Below, in pieces: positions 9,576 through 18,634 of a DNA stretch of 64,000 nt. The position numbers and the translations under genes were made by a program. Source of the stretch: an uncultured Desulfobacter sp. Lineage in GTDB: Bacteria; Desulfobacterota; Desulfobacteria; Desulfobacterales; Desulfobacteraceae. The DNA is taken from positions 4,176,501-4,240,500 of the forward strand of contig NZ_OY781882.1 of the NCBI RefSeq assembly GCF_963677125.1. The letters run 5' to 3'. The notes beneath the pieces are model-generated. The model was not told the DNA's origin. It worked only from the letters and a program-made list of their open reading frames with translations, and did no database searches. Within the stretch, counting starts at the first letter, position 1. Each line of letters opens with the position of its first letter.

Positions 9576-10424
9576 TCAGGCCGGCTCGATAAGGGCATTG
9601 TCAATCAGCCTTGATTTTCCCACCTGAACGGCCATGGCAACAAGGGTGTCGCCCTGGATTGTTTCCACAGGTTCAAGGGTCTTAGGATCGCACAATTCAA
9701 TGTAGTCCACCCGGGTGTGGTCAAATGAGTGAATAAAGGCTTTGGCTTCACTGACAAGATCAGGAACAGACCGGACACCCTGGGCCACCTTTTGTTTTAA
9801 AAGATGGATGGCCTGGGAAAGGCAGACGGCAGAAGCACGCTGCTCCCGGGTAAGATAGGCATTTCTGGAACTCATGGCCAACCCGTCTTCCTCCCTGATG
9901 ATCTCCCCGCCGATGATTTGGATATTAAAATCCAGGTCTTTGACCATCTGTCTGATGATGGCAAGCTGCTGGAAGTCTTTTTTTCCAAAAACCGCTACAT
10001 CAGGCATGACAATGTTGAACAGCTTGGTGACCACCGTGGCCACCCCACCGAAATGGACCGGGCGTGAGCGGCCGCATAAATATTGGGGAAGATGGTCCAA
10101 AGAGACATGGGTCTGGTAATTTGGCCCGTACATTTCGGTTTTATCCGGAAGGAAAACCGCTGTTACACCGGCCTTCTGCGCCAGGTTAAGGTCATTTTGG
10201 ATGTTGCTGGGATAGGCGTCCAGGTCTTCATTGGGGCCAAACTGGGTGGGATTGACAAAGATGCTGAGCACCAGTTCATCACTCAAAGGCTTACCTAGGT
10301 CAAGCAGCGAAACATGCCCTTTGTGAAGGTATCCCATGGTGGGTACAAAACTGATGGTCTTTCCCTGTTTTTTTTTCCTAACAGACCAGGCCTGCATATC
10401 TGTTTTTGTTTTTAGAATATCCAT
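9576..10424 (-). CDS. panC: Pantothenate synthetase
   Basis: 282 residues, full length. PanC joins pantoate and beta-alanine with ATP to make pantothenate (vitamin B5). The nucleotide-binding start TMGYLHKGHVSL (about residues 29-40), FVNPTQFGPNEDL, and FGKKDFQQL with the DGLAMSSRN KMSKS-like loop are all present. It follows the hybrid histidine kinase with TAATG overlap (one shared base), so the two are translationally coupled although their functions differ. The next coenzyme A step, CoaX, is encoded at 61.5-62.2 kb. Confidence 0.95.
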   Translation of the reverse strand: MDILKTKTDMQAWSVRKKKQGKTISFVPTMGYLHKGHVSLLDLGKPLSDELVLSIFVNPTQFGPNEDLDAYPSNIQNDLNLAQKAGVTAVFLPDKTEMYGPNYQTHVSLDHLPQYLCGRSRPVHFGGVATVVTKLFNIVMPDVAVFGKKDFQQLAIIRQMVKDLDFNIQIIGGEIIREEDGLAMSSRNAYLTREQRASAVCLSQAIHLLKQKVAQGVRSVPDLVSEAKAFIHSFDHTRVDYIELCDPKTLEPVETIQGDTLVAMAVQVGKSRLIDNALIEPA

Positions 10425-12175
10425 TATCCGTCCAGTTCCTCTCTTACGGCAATGCCCATATCCAAGATGGTATAGGGCTTTTTAACAAAGGGTCCTGCAC
10501 CTATAGACTGGGCTTTTAATACATCTTCTGTTTCCGAATGTCCACTTGCAAGAATGGCTTTTTGGTCGGGTCTGATTTTTTTGATCCGTTTGAAGGTCTC
10601 AAGCCCGGAAATGGACGGGGCCATGACCATGTCTAAAATCAATAGGTCCACAGGGGTCTGCAGGATGAAATCAAGGGCACGAGCGCCGTCAGCAACACTA
10701 TAAACCTTGTATCCTAAATTTTTAAGGATGGTTTCTGCAATTTTACGCTGACTTGGCAGGTCATCCACAACCAGAAGGGTTTCCCCCTTTCCTTTGATCT
10801 CCTCAATGGAGACGGGGTGATTTGTTATGGGCAGTTCCGACCGAAGAACCGGAAACAGCAGGGTAAATTTTGTACCGTTTTTATCAGATGTAACACAGAT
10901 GTTTCCCCGGTGGTTGAGGACCGTGTTTTTTACTAGGGTCAGGCCAAGACCGGTGCCGGATCTGGCCATCTTTTTTTTGATGAAAAAGGGATCAAATATT
11001 TTATTCAGACACTCTTCAGGGATACCTTTGCCGGCGTCCAAAACTTCAACCCTCACATATTCGCCGGAAGATAGATTTTGTTCCGTGTTTTCGTCTTTCT
11101 TTTTGTCCACATAATAGTTGGATGTTGACAGCACGATTGTGCCGTTGTGGCGGCCTGCTGTTGATACAGTCTCTTCAAGTGCATTGATCAGAAGATTCAC
11201 AATGCTTTTTTCAATATGTATATATGAGCCGGATATGGTTAAAAGTTCAGGTTCAAGGTGAATGTCAATTCCCACCGTCTCGTAAGCGGCTTTTATTTTT
11301 TCAAATTCGGGCCCGGCCATGAACCGTTCAATAACCGTATTGATGTTCAGAACCTGACTATCTTCCCTGATATTCCTGGAAATGATTAACAGGTCATTGA
11401 CGACGGCAGAGGCGTTCTGACCGGATTCTTTTATAATAGTCAGGCTTTCCCGGACCTTTGGGGCCAGATTTTCATCAAGGAGAAGTATTTCAGGATAGGT
11501 GGCAATACCTGCCAGAATGTTGTTCAGATCATGGGCAACACTGGCGGCAATGCGCCCAAGGTTTTCTAATTTTTTTGAAGTGTTAAGTTCTTTTTCGGTG
11601 GCCTGCAGTTTTTTTTGATCTGAGAGATCCCGTATGATGCCGTGAAATGTCTCCTGCCCGGATCCATGTATCGGCTCGGCCTGAATTTGTACAGGCCGTG
11701 TCGAATTTTTACCGTTGGAAATCACGCACTCCATGGAAAAGGGCAGATTTTCACGAATACGGGTATTAAATTGATTTCTTGCATCTTCGGGTAAAATCGA
11801 CGCCAATGGTTTATTTAAAATCGTCCTAGCGTTGTTGCCGGATATGTGTTCCGGATCTCCGAAAATAACTGTAAGGTTCAGGCGGGAATCTATGGCCCAC
11901 ATCAAATCCCTTGAATTAGACAAGATCAGTCCGGCCTCTTTCATACATACTTTCATGCTTTTAATCCATGAAAGCAGCAGGGTAATAAATGACACGTTGA
12001 TCATGAAAAAAATCAGGCAAAGGGGTTTGCATGTCAGGGCAGGTAAAAAAAGGATCAACATAGCGAAAACGATAAGCAGAACAACCCAGAACTGCAGCAG
12101 GTGGTTGATTTTACTTGATAATTCCCTGTGCCTGGGGAACTCGATACGCGTATCATTTTTTTCAGAAGACAGCAT
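10424..12175 (-). CDS. Hybrid sensor histidine kinase (PAS-HisKA-HATPase-REC)
   Basis: 583 residues. Two membrane helices (about residues 27-45 and 52-72) with almost no periplasmic loop suggest membrane-level or cytosolic sensing. A PAS segment (about 85-195) follows. The H-box SVAHDLNNIL lies near residue 215. ATP-binding boxes include NLLINAL, DAGKGIPEE and GTGLGL. A C-terminal receiver domain has LLVVDDLP and the phospho-acceptor aspartate in LLILDMVM. The HDLNN H-box is typical of NtrB-like orphan kinases in Desulfobacterota. Its partner is not encoded beside it. The gene overlaps panC by one base. Confidence 0.88.
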   Translation of the reverse strand: MLSSEKNDTRIEFPRHRELSSKINHLLQFWVVLLIVFAMLILFLPALTCKPLCLIFFMINVSFITLLLSWIKSMKVCMKEAGLILSNSRDLMWAIDSRLNLTVIFGDPEHISGNNARTILNKPLASILPEDARNQFNTRIRENLPFSMECVISNGKNSTRPVQIQAEPIHGSGQETFHGIIRDLSDQKKLQATEKELNTSKKLENLGRIAASVAHDLNNILAGIATYPEILLLDENLAPKVRESLTIIKESGQNASAVVNDLLIISRNIREDSQVLNINTVIERFMAGPEFEKIKAAYETVGIDIHLEPELLTISGSYIHIEKSIVNLLINALEETVSTAGRHNGTIVLSTSNYYVDKKKDENTEQNLSSGEYVRVEVLDAGKGIPEECLNKIFDPFFIKKKMARSGTGLGLTLVKNTVLNHRGNICVTSDKNGTKFTLLFPVLRSELPITNHPVSIEEIKGKGETLLVVDDLPSQRKIAETILKNLGYKVYSVADGARALDFILQTPVDLLILDMVMAPSISGLETFKRIKKIRPDQKAILASGHSETEDVLKAQSIGAGPFVKKPYTILDMGIAVREELDG

Positions 12176-12227
12176 TGATCGGGGCCTGTTTCACTATATG
12201 TATATCGTTAAAGGTTGTTGACGTAAG

Positions 12228-12372
12228 TTCGTGCCCGACCGAAAACCGTAACTTTTGCCGATTACGGCGTTGGTCTGAAATCTTAATCCTTGAAATACTG
12301 CATGTATTCCTCCGGTTAAAAGTTCAGCCCGCCTTGTACTCGATAAAATTTCCAGATTTTTGTTCAGACACT
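12228..12372. repeat. Dispersed ~145-bp imperfect palindrome, family B copy 1
   Basis: The segment starting TTCGTGCCCGACCGAAAACC is nearly the same as 27299-27444 (about 88% by eye, collinear). The element is itself an imperfect inverted repeat: its end, reverse-complemented, reads CTGAACGAAAA... and mirrors the start. It lies between the divergent hybrid kinase and diguanylate cyclase genes. It has no supported gene; short frames in the two copies look alike only because the DNA is repeated. Its size and structure resemble a MITE or REP-type element. Confidence 0.8.
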
Positions 12373-12514
12373 AAGGTAATAGATAACTTGAAAAAGCAAT
12401 AGATGACAAGGAAATCTTGTTTTAAAGCAAGGGGTGATGTTGGCGTCATGCCTTTGGCAGGTGGTGGCAGGAGCGTGACACAAAACCCTGCAAATTTTGC
12501 CGACTTGTTAGAAT

Positions 12515-12530
12515 CGTTTATATGTAAACG
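12515..12530. promoter_or_regulatory. Short inverted repeat upstream of sigma-54 promoter
   Basis: CGTTTA-TATG-TAAACG, about 50 bases before the -24 element at 12580. The position suits an activator site for a sigma-54 enhancer-binding protein. This is inference; no activator is known. Confidence 0.35.
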
Positions 12531-12579
12531 TCTTTTAACGACTTGAAATTTAAATACATTTTGTGATTTTTTTTCGGAT

Positions 12580-12595
12580 TGGCATAGTGGTTGCT
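12580..12595 (+). promoter_or_regulatory. Sigma-54-type promoter for the diguanylate cyclase gene
   Basis: TTGGCATAGTGGTTGCTT matches the sigma-54 pattern TGGCAy-N5-TTGCw, with the GG and GC dinucleotides separated by exactly 10 bases. The start site would be near 12606, giving a leader of about 50 bases before the ATG at 12658. Such a promoter needs an enhancer-binding activator. Confidence 0.65.
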
Positions 12596-12657
12596 TATTA
12601 CTTTGATACTCATAAAAATATAATACAGAATCCATTTTTTAGATTAAAGGAAGAGAC

Positions 12658-13749
12658 ATGAGTAAAACCCTTGATAGATTCAGCCATCGCTTATCCGTTG
12701 TTTTCGGTCTGGTATTCGGATCTTCCCTGAATAGAGCCCATGCACAGAATAAACTTGCCCGCCATATTGTGGCTTTGAATGGGAAAACATCTTCTTCGGA
12801 AATTATTAATGAAGTGGCAGACTGCCTTAAGGGTATTCTTGGGTACAGGCTTTTTGCCTTTGTGAATAAAAAAAATGCCGGAGTGGATGTCTGGCTGGAT
12901 CCCAGAATGTATAAAACGTCCATAGAGGAAGTTATCATAAAAGATTTTCAGGTCAAGGACACAAAGGATCTGACCTATCTTAATATAGAAAAAGACCGGG
13001 AGGAGTGCCTGGAACAATTTAGTATGGATTCTTTGGTGCATTACGACCATAGAGAAGAAAATTGTTATTCACGGCTTTATATGATGCCCAGTAGACCCAT
13101 TACCAAGTTTCATGATGATGTGGTTCGCATTATCCTTCAGGGCTGTAGTGCTGCCCTTTCAAAGCAGATCAACATCCAACGGCTCCAGGATGCCGCCGCC
13201 ATTGATCCATTAACCGGCTGCTATAACCGCAGGGCGTTCGAGGCGCAGCTTAAAGGACATGCCGCAAGTGCGGGGCGACACGGAAAACCCTTGTCTGTTA
13301 TTATGTTTGACCTGGATCATTTTAAAGCTGTAAATGACACTTACGGACATTTAGGAGGCGATGAGGTATTAAGGGAGGTCAGCCGGCTGGTTCGCCGGAA
13401 CATACGCACCGAGGATATTTTTGCCAGATACGGTGGCGAAGAATTTATCGCCATCCTGCCGGAAACCGATCAGGCCCATGCCATAGAACTTGCAGACAGA
13501 CTCAGACAAAAGATTCTTGCCTTGCCTGTCCCCTTTAGCAATCGTGTCATACGGGTGACGGCCAGCTTTGGCGTGGCACAGTTGGGGGCAGGTGCCGATA
13601 TCGAAAAACTGATTGAAGATGCCGATTCAATGCTTTATAAAGCAAAATTTAACGGTCGCAATACAGTGATGCCCGGATTGATAAAGGTACATAGGAATGA
13701 GACATCCCCATCATTGATTCAGACAAAAAGGTCACTGATCCTGCAATAA
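12658..13749 (+). CDS. GGDEF diguanylate cyclase
   Basis: 363 residues, with AGGAAGAG 4 bases before the ATG. The C-terminal half is a complete GGDEF domain: DPLTGCYNRR, MFDLDHFKAVND and the active-site YGGEEF. The product-inhibition I-site RTED sits five residues before the GGEEF motif, so feedback control by c-di-GMP is expected. The first 170 residues form a sensory domain that may be GAF-like but that I cannot name, joined by a short coiled linker. No membrane helix is evident. The sigma-54-type promoter upstream suggests regulated, activator-dependent expression. A palindromic repeat follows the gene. Confidence 0.88.
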   Translation: MSKTLDRFSHRLSVVFGLVFGSSLNRAHAQNKLARHIVALNGKTSSSEIINEVADCLKGILGYRLFAFVNKKNAGVDVWLDPRMYKTSIEEVIIKDFQVKDTKDLTYLNIEKDREECLEQFSMDSLVHYDHREENCYSRLYMMPSRPITKFHDDVVRIILQGCSAALSKQINIQRLQDAAAIDPLTGCYNRRAFEAQLKGHAASAGRHGKPLSVIMFDLDHFKAVNDTYGHLGGDEVLREVSRLVRRNIRTEDIFARYGGEEFIAILPETDQAHAIELADRLRQKILALPVPFSNRVIRVTASFGVAQLGAGADIEKLIEDADSMLYKAKFNGRNTVMPGLIKVHRNETSPSLIQTKRSLILQ

Positions 13750-13771
13750 AAATCACCAGGAACAATTCTCC

Positions 13772-13833
13772 GTGTTTGGACGAAAAGTTGCCCATATGCA
13801 AGGCGCAGTTGGGGTGACTTTTCGTCCAAACAC
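13772..13833 (-). repeat. Palindromic 3'-end repeat, family A copy 1
   Basis: 62 bases with perfect 17-base inverted arms (GTGTTTGGACGAAAAGT). It sits between the convergent cyclase and nuclease genes, and its last base is also the last base of the nuclease TAG stop. Read from the nuclease, it has the same orientation as copies 2-4 (internal order CACCC...CGCCTTGCAT...GGGCAACTTTTCG). The transcript would fold into a strong hairpin from either side. Confidence 0.85.
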
Positions 13834-14450
13834 TACCTGGGATTTTCTTTTCGCCATATTTTTGGACTCTTGTAGCCCTTCCCCTGTGACCACATACCTA
13901 ACCTTCGATGCCTGGCATAAGCTTCAGCTTTTTTGTAAGGACCGGGGTCAATATTTTTAGGCAATCTGCCTCGGTAGACTTCAGCAAGACCCTGGCGGAT
14001 CATTATCAGATTAATATTCTGCCCCTGGGAAAAAATTTCCGCCAGAATCCGATTGTATCCGCCGGTACCGTATTGTTTCAACCGGACTTGTTTTCCTTCA
14101 ATAAGCTGCTGTAAAATTTTTTTTGCCTTTTGGGAATAGGGCTGTCCCTTTTTTTTGTATCCACCGGTTTCCGGGGCATCAATGGCCACCATGCGGATTC
14201 GAAATTCAAGATCCTGGCCCTGAACCTGCACGGTATCGCCGTCAAATACCTTTGTAACCATAAAATTGGATTTATCTATGGCAGCACTGACAGCTTCTGG
14301 TCTTTGTGTCGCCTGCTCCCCATAAGGTAAACTGACATTGGAAAAGTGCCGGACGCCGTTTTCGTCGACCCAGCTGTAAACATCACATCTGGCATGGGAT
14401 ACGCTTAAAACCATAAGCACGGTCATAAGAAGTTGGATGGCAAGTCGCAT
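13833..14450 (-). CDS. Secreted thermonuclease-like protein (DUF4124-SNase)
   Basis: 205 residues from the ATG at 14450, 8 bases after the prmA stop. A signal peptide (LAIQLLMTVLMVLSVSHA) is followed by a DUF4124 segment (VYSWVDENGVRHFSN), then a staphylococcal-nuclease fold with VFDGDTVQV, RIRMVAIDAPE and GGYNRILAE. The two catalytic arginines and the metal-binding aspartates of the family appear to be present. It should be a calcium-dependent nuclease acting in the periplasm or outside. It is the last gene of the long rpmH operon and ends in the family A palindrome. Confidence 0.85.
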   Translation of the reverse strand: MRLAIQLLMTVLMVLSVSHARCDVYSWVDENGVRHFSNVSLPYGEQATQRPEAVSAAIDKSNFMVTKVFDGDTVQVQGQDLEFRIRMVAIDAPETGGYKKKGQPYSQKAKKILQQLIEGKQVRLKQYGTGGYNRILAEIFSQGQNINLIMIRQGLAEVYRGRLPKNIDPGPYKKAEAYARHRRLGMWSQGKGYKSPKIWRKENPR

Positions 14451-14458
14451 GCGTACCC

Positions 14459-15277
14459 CTATGGCTTTTTCGTCAAGGTCAAGGCGCCCCACTGTTTTTC
14501 TTCTCGTTCCCAGTCTATGGAGAATCCCAGAGTGCCGTAATGGGTTTTTAAATTTTCCATTTCCCAGGCCCTGACACCAGAAAGAATAAGGCTTCCGCCA
14601 GGTACCAGGATTGAATAAATGTCCGGTGCAATCTGTTTCAGGGTGGGAAATCTTAAATTCGCCATGACAAGGGAAAGGGAAAGCCTTAAATCCTGAGACC
14701 TCATAATGTCGTGGATAACCTTTATCCTATTTTCAAGGCCATTGGCTGTAACATTTTGGCGGGCCTCACTAACCGCATTGGGATCTGTTTCCCAGGCCAT
14801 GCATTGTGACATGCCTGCAAGGCAAGCCCCTATGGCCAGCACCCCTGAGCCCGTACCGATATCTCCTGCCTTACCGCCTTGAAGATGATCTGTCTGCTCT
14901 GTTGATAAAAAAAGCCTGTCCAGGGCACCCAGGCAAAGCCGAGTGGTGGGGTGGTGGCCGGTACCAAATGAGATGCCTGGACTTATGCGGATATCTAACT
15001 CCCCGGCACCCGCAATGCTTGCTACATCAGGGGGCACAATAAAAAAACGGTCCGTAATCCGGACCGGTTTTGAAAAGCCTTCCATGACATAGGTGGACCC
15101 ATACAAATCCTGATAGGCCACATCCTGGCTGTCAACCAGGAATTTCAGCACTTTTTTTGCCTGGAATGGTTTCAGTGAAAATTCCCGGCTGATTTCAAAA
15201 ATATAGGCCCGGGCCGTCAGACGGGCTGTGGCATTATTCAGAATATCAAGGGCACGGTCGCGGTCAAAGGGGACCAT
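14459..15277 (-). CDS. prmA: 50S ribosomal protein L11 methyltransferase-like protein
   Basis: 272 residues from the ATG at 15277, which has GAGGGAT just upstream and overlaps the previous gene by 14 bases. The SAM-binding motif is DIGTGSGVLAIGA. The preceding SFGTGHHPTTRLCL stretch is the PrmA signature. The post-I region VMANLRFPTL differs from the usual NIL(A)(N)P, so the substrate may not be L11. It methylates lysines or the N-terminus of L11 in E. coli. Co-transcription with rpmH, rnpA and mnmE supports a translation role. It could instead be another PrmA-like protein methyltransferase. Confidence 0.75.
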   Translation of the reverse strand: MVPFDRDRALDILNNATARLTARAYIFEISREFSLKPFQAKKVLKFLVDSQDVAYQDLYGSTYVMEGFSKPVRITDRFFIVPPDVASIAGAGELDIRISPGISFGTGHHPTTRLCLGALDRLFLSTEQTDHLQGGKAGDIGTGSGVLAIGACLAGMSQCMAWETDPNAVSEARQNVTANGLENRIKVIHDIMRSQDLRLSLSLVMANLRFPTLKQIAPDIYSILVPGGSLILSGVRAWEMENLKTHYGTLGFSIDWEREEKQWGALTLTKKP

Positions 15278-15623
15278 ATCCCTCTTTTTCGAGCAGTCTT
15301 GTATACCATTGCCCAAAATCAAACATCCCCCTGATTTTTTCTTCTTCATTTATGATGCCAAGACACATTTCAAGAGCGCCTTGGGCATAGCTATTGGAAT
15401 ATTCATCCGCATCAATGGCAGTGAGAAACTCCCGGATTAGCTGCTGGGAGGTCCGTTTGGTTTTATCCTTGCGAATATCAATGGGATCTTTTGGTTCCTG
15501 GAACGGATCCCATTGGTCATATCCCGTTTTCATGATTTGTTTCTGGCCCCGTTTTCCCATGGCATCGAAAATGGCCTTTTTTCTTTCTTTAATTTCTTCG
15601 GGGGAGAACTGTGTTTCAGCCAT
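15264..15623 (-). CDS. Conserved hypothetical protein
   Basis: 119 residues, rich in charged residues, with no signal peptide or membrane helix. I do not recognise the family. Features are an N-terminal helix (SPEEIKERKKAIFDAMGKRG), a middle DPFQEPKDPIDIRKD segment and a C-terminal FGQWYTRLLEKEGYG. It overlaps the YkgJ gene by 8 bases and prmA by 14 bases. It is therefore embedded in the rpmH-mnmE-prmA operon and probably expressed with it. Confidence 0.7.
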   Translation of the reverse strand: MAETQFSPEEIKERKKAIFDAMGKRGQKQIMKTGYDQWDPFQEPKDPIDIRKDKTKRTSQQLIREFLTAIDADEYSNSYAQGALEMCLGIINEEEKIRGMFDFGQWYTRLLEKEGYGPL

Positions 15624-16266
15624 CTTTTTTTACTCCAAGAAATTCGTCGTTAAACAGGGTGACCATGGCCATGGATACAGGGATAAGCAATTCATGCATC
15701 CGGATATTGGTCGAGTTAATGTCTTTTACCAGTTCTGCAGACAAAAGCTGTAGCTGGGTGTATATCTTGTCCATGTTCAGGGTGGGATAGGCCTTACCCT
15801 GGACAAAGTTGGTCCGCCCACAGATATGGGAGGCCCCTGCCGTGGAGGTGGGAATGCCGTATACCCTGCAGGTAATTGGCCGGTGCTCGTACATCAGGCA
15901 CAAATTGTTTTCACCCAGAAGGGGACAGCGGACCCGTTCCTGGGACATTTTTCCCACAATTTCAAGCTGGTCAGCCCCGTCCTTGACTTTTTTGTAGGCA
16001 TCCCGTTTCATTTTGGCCAAAGCTCGGTCTGTTTTATCGGCAATGGCAATGAGATTTGCTTTTTCAGTACCTGAAAATTTTTCATTAAATTTGTGATTCA
16101 GGTACAGCGCTTCGATCAGGGTCAGGTCAAAAATGGCATAGCAGCAGTCCGAGCATTTTTCCCTGCAGAATACCTCTTTGGAGAATTCTTTTTTTACCCG
16201 GTCAAAGACCTGGTCCACCATGCTGACGACCGCTTCGTATTTTACAAAATGTTTATCTAAATCCAT
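15616..16266 (-). CDS. YkgJ-family cysteine-cluster protein
   Basis: 216 residues from the ATG at 16266 (AAAGGTA upstream). The longer frame running back into mnmE is not used. Cysteines in CREKCSDCCYA, CPLL, NLCLMYEHRPITCRVYG and ICGR make up the CxxxCxxCC...C...C set of the YkgJ/UPF0153 family, which is thought to hold zinc or an Fe-S cluster. Its biochemical role is unknown. It lies between mnmE (10 bases upstream) and the hypothetical gene (8-base overlap). Confidence 0.85.
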   Translation of the reverse strand: MDLDKHFVKYEAVVSMVDQVFDRVKKEFSKEVFCREKCSDCCYAIFDLTLIEALYLNHKFNEKFSGTEKANLIAIADKTDRALAKMKRDAYKKVKDGADQLEIVGKMSQERVRCPLLGENNLCLMYEHRPITCRVYGIPTSTAGASHICGRTNFVQGKAYPTLNMDKIYTQLQLLSAELVKDINSTNIRMHELLIPVSMAMVTLFNDEFLGVKKDG

Positions 16267-16276
16267 GGGTATACCT

Positions 16277-17653
16277 TTACTTACCAATGCAGAAATTATT
16301 AAAAACAGCATCAAGGATATCCGGTGGCGCAGTGTCCCCGGTAATTGTCCCGAGATGGTCAATACAATTTTTAACGTCCAGTGCCAAGGTTTCTTCCTCC
16401 TGACCGTTTTCAAGCCCTTCCATCATCGTGGTTATATGTGATAGGGCCTGGACTAGAGCGTTTTTGTGCCGAAGATTAGGGATGACTGCATCATCTCCAA
16501 TTTCGAGGTTGCCGATACATCTTTCCAGAAGCTTAGTTCTGAGCGTGTTTATACCTTGTCCTGTGAGTGCGGAAACTTCCACGGGGCTTGTGTCGGCATA
16601 TGTTGAAGGCAGTTGGGGTAGATCAAGCTCATCTGCCAGGTCCATTTTATTGATGGCAAAAATGACTGGTTTATCGTCCGGAAGGGTCGTTGATACGGTT
16701 TTTTCGGGAAAGGGTTTTCCCGGTTCAATTACATACAGGACGATATCGGCAGCTTCTATTTGATCCCTGGCCTTTTCAATACCGATGATCTCCACAAGAT
16801 CATCGGTTTGGTGGATGCCGGCGGTATCAACAATGACAAAGGGAATGCCTTCAATGATCAGGCTGTCTTCAATAGGATCCCGGGTGGTCCCGGGGACAGC
16901 CGTGATAATTGATTTTTCCTTTTCCAGAATCCGGTTCATGATGCTGGATTTTCCAACATTGGGCTCTCCGCAAATTGCCAGGCGTATGCCGGTTTTTAAA
17001 AAACAGGCATCCTTGTGCTGCTGGATAAGTCCCCCAATTTTATCTGCAATCAACTGAAGTTCGGCTTTATCCCGGCTGGTGTATGAAAATGCGCCGGCAT
17101 CATCGGGGAAATCAATGGCGGCCTCAAGTCGGGCCAGAAACTGGGTCAAGCCGGATATCATGTTCCGGATACTTTGGCCAAGCATACCAAGGTTCTGGGA
17201 GGCGGCAAACTTCAGAGAAGAATTCGACCGCGCATTAATGATGTCTGCAACAGCCTCGGCCTGGGTCAGGTCAATACGGCCGTTTAAAAAGGCTCGCCGG
17301 GTAAATTCTCCGGGTTCCGCCGGGCGTGCGCCATGGCTGAACAGCAGGTCTAAAATACGTCGCAGCACAATGGTGCCCGAATGTGCCTGGATTTCCATAA
17401 CATCCTCGGCGGTATAGGAACGCGGAGCTTTCATGGGAACGACAAGCACTTCGTCAATAGTTGTCTCTCCGTCACAGATAAATCCGTGGCTTACCCTGTG
17501 GGAAATGAATTGCGGGGCTTTTTTTTCCACATCAGCCGGTGTCTTGGAAAAAATTTTAGCTGCCAGATCAAAGGACTGTGGCCCTGAAATCCGGATAACA
17601 CCGATGCCGCCGCTTCCAAACGGGGTGGCTATTGCAGCAATTGTATCTGTCAT
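16277..17653 (-). CDS. mnmE: tRNA-modifying GTPase MnmE
   Basis: 458 residues. With MnmG it makes the aminomethyl-type modification of wobble uridine 34 in several tRNAs. The start TIAAIATPFGSGGIGVIRISG is a clear MnmE N-terminus (folate-binding domain). The GTPase boxes are CGEPNVGKSS, the DTAG switch and NKMD. The C-terminus ends in CIGK, the expected CxGK. The gene starts directly after the jag stop (TAAATG). No mnmG is in view. Confidence 0.95.
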   Translation of the reverse strand: MTDTIAAIATPFGSGGIGVIRISGPQSFDLAAKIFSKTPADVEKKAPQFISHRVSHGFICDGETTIDEVLVVPMKAPRSYTAEDVMEIQAHSGTIVLRRILDLLFSHGARPAEPGEFTRRAFLNGRIDLTQAEAVADIINARSNSSLKFAASQNLGMLGQSIRNMISGLTQFLARLEAAIDFPDDAGAFSYTSRDKAELQLIADKIGGLIQQHKDACFLKTGIRLAICGEPNVGKSSIMNRILEKEKSIITAVPGTTRDPIEDSLIIEGIPFVIVDTAGIHQTDDLVEIIGIEKARDQIEAADIVLYVIEPGKPFPEKTVSTTLPDDKPVIFAINKMDLADELDLPQLPSTYADTSPVEVSALTGQGINTLRTKLLERCIGNLEIGDDAVIPNLRHKNALVQALSHITTMMEGLENGQEEETLALDVKNCIDHLGTITGDTAPPDILDAVFNNFCIGK

Positions 17654-18625
17654 TTACTTTTTGAACCGCTTTTTTCCCCTGTAGGTATTGCGTTTTTTGG
17701 GGAAAATAACTAGACGTCTATAATAGCCGTCCCCCATGCTCTGGGTGCGAACTTGAGCATCTTCCTTGAGGGCAAGGTGGACAATACGGCGGTCCTGGGC
17801 GCTCATCTGGTTGATGGTGGCAGGTCGTCCGGTTTTTTTTGCCTTTTCCGCCATTTTCAAAGCCAGGTGCTTTAAATTCGCCTTCCGGGTCTCCATATAG
17901 CCTTCAATGTCAACTTTGACTCTGACACGGGATTCGCTTTGGCGGTTTATTATTTTATCGGTAAGAAACTGCATGGCGTCCAAAGTTTGACCCTTGCGGC
18001 CAATCAGGATGCCGGTATTTCCGCCATTTATCTGCAGGGTCAGTTTGTTCTCTTGGGTGATGGCTTCAACATGGGCGTCTTCGGTGATCAGGTCTGCCAT
18101 TTTTTGTACCGTTTTGACGCCCAGGTCAATGGATGCCTGGGAGACCGGCTCCGGTGCTGGTTCTTCTTTGATCGGTCTTTCTGACCTAGGTGCCGGGCGG
18201 GCATCCCACCGGCCGGTATCTTCCTCTTCAAGTTTAGGATCGTTTTCAGAATTCTGAAATTTATTCTCCTGGCCGGCAGGTGACGCTTTGTGCTCTTTTT
18301 CTTTTATTGGCTTTGGTTTCGGTGCCGGTTTTTTTGGGGCCTGTGCGGCTTGTTTGGGTTGTGGCTTGGGTTTGTCCTGGTTTTGTCCAAAGGCCTCATC
18401 CACAATTGAGAGAATGCCATCCTTGTCTTCCTTGGCTTGTTGTGTCTTAGCCGGAACTGTCACCCGGATCCGGGCGTCTTTGCGACCGACAATACCAAAA
18501 ATACCGGTTGTTCCGGTTGATATCACATCATATTTTAACTCTTTTTGGGGGATATTAAGTTGCCTACAGGCCGACTCAATGGCGGAATTGACATTCTTTC
18601 CGGTAAATTCAAGAGGTTGGTTCAT
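17654..18625 (-). CDS. jag: RNA-binding protein Jag/KhpB
   Basis: 323 residues, with TAAGGAGG 5 bases before the ATG. Order: a Jag N-terminal domain (TGIFGIVGRKDARI); a long low-complexity linker rich in K, P and E (about residues 75-165); a KH domain with the GRKGQTLDAMQFL loop; and an R3H domain with RRIVHLALKED. KhpB forms an RNA-binding complex with KhpA in Gram-positive bacteria. The yidC-jag-mnmE order is conserved widely. Residue numbers are approximate. Confidence 0.92.
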   Translation of the reverse strand: MNQPLEFTGKNVNSAIESACRQLNIPQKELKYDVISTGTTGIFGIVGRKDARIRVTVPAKTQQAKEDKDGILSIVDEAFGQNQDKPKPQPKQAAQAPKKPAPKPKPIKEKEHKASPAGQENKFQNSENDPKLEEEDTGRWDARPAPRSERPIKEEPAPEPVSQASIDLGVKTVQKMADLITEDAHVEAITQENKLTLQINGGNTGILIGRKGQTLDAMQFLTDKIINRQSESRVRVKVDIEGYMETRKANLKHLALKMAEKAKKTGRPATINQMSAQDRRIVHLALKEDAQVRTQSMGDGYYRRLVIFPKKRNTYRGKKRFKK

Positions 18626-18634
18626 TCGTCCTCC

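Noticed and set aside
12115..12402. Short frames in both family B repeats that encode similar peptides (SCPTENR.FCRLRRW)
   Set aside because: Similarity at protein level only reflects DNA repeat copies; frames differ in start context and lack ribosome binding sites.
12395..12500. Possible c-di-GMP riboswitch upstream of the diguanylate cyclase
   Set aside because: The GEMM-I core sequences are absent on both strands, and the segment lies upstream of the likely sigma-54 start, so it is not in the leader.
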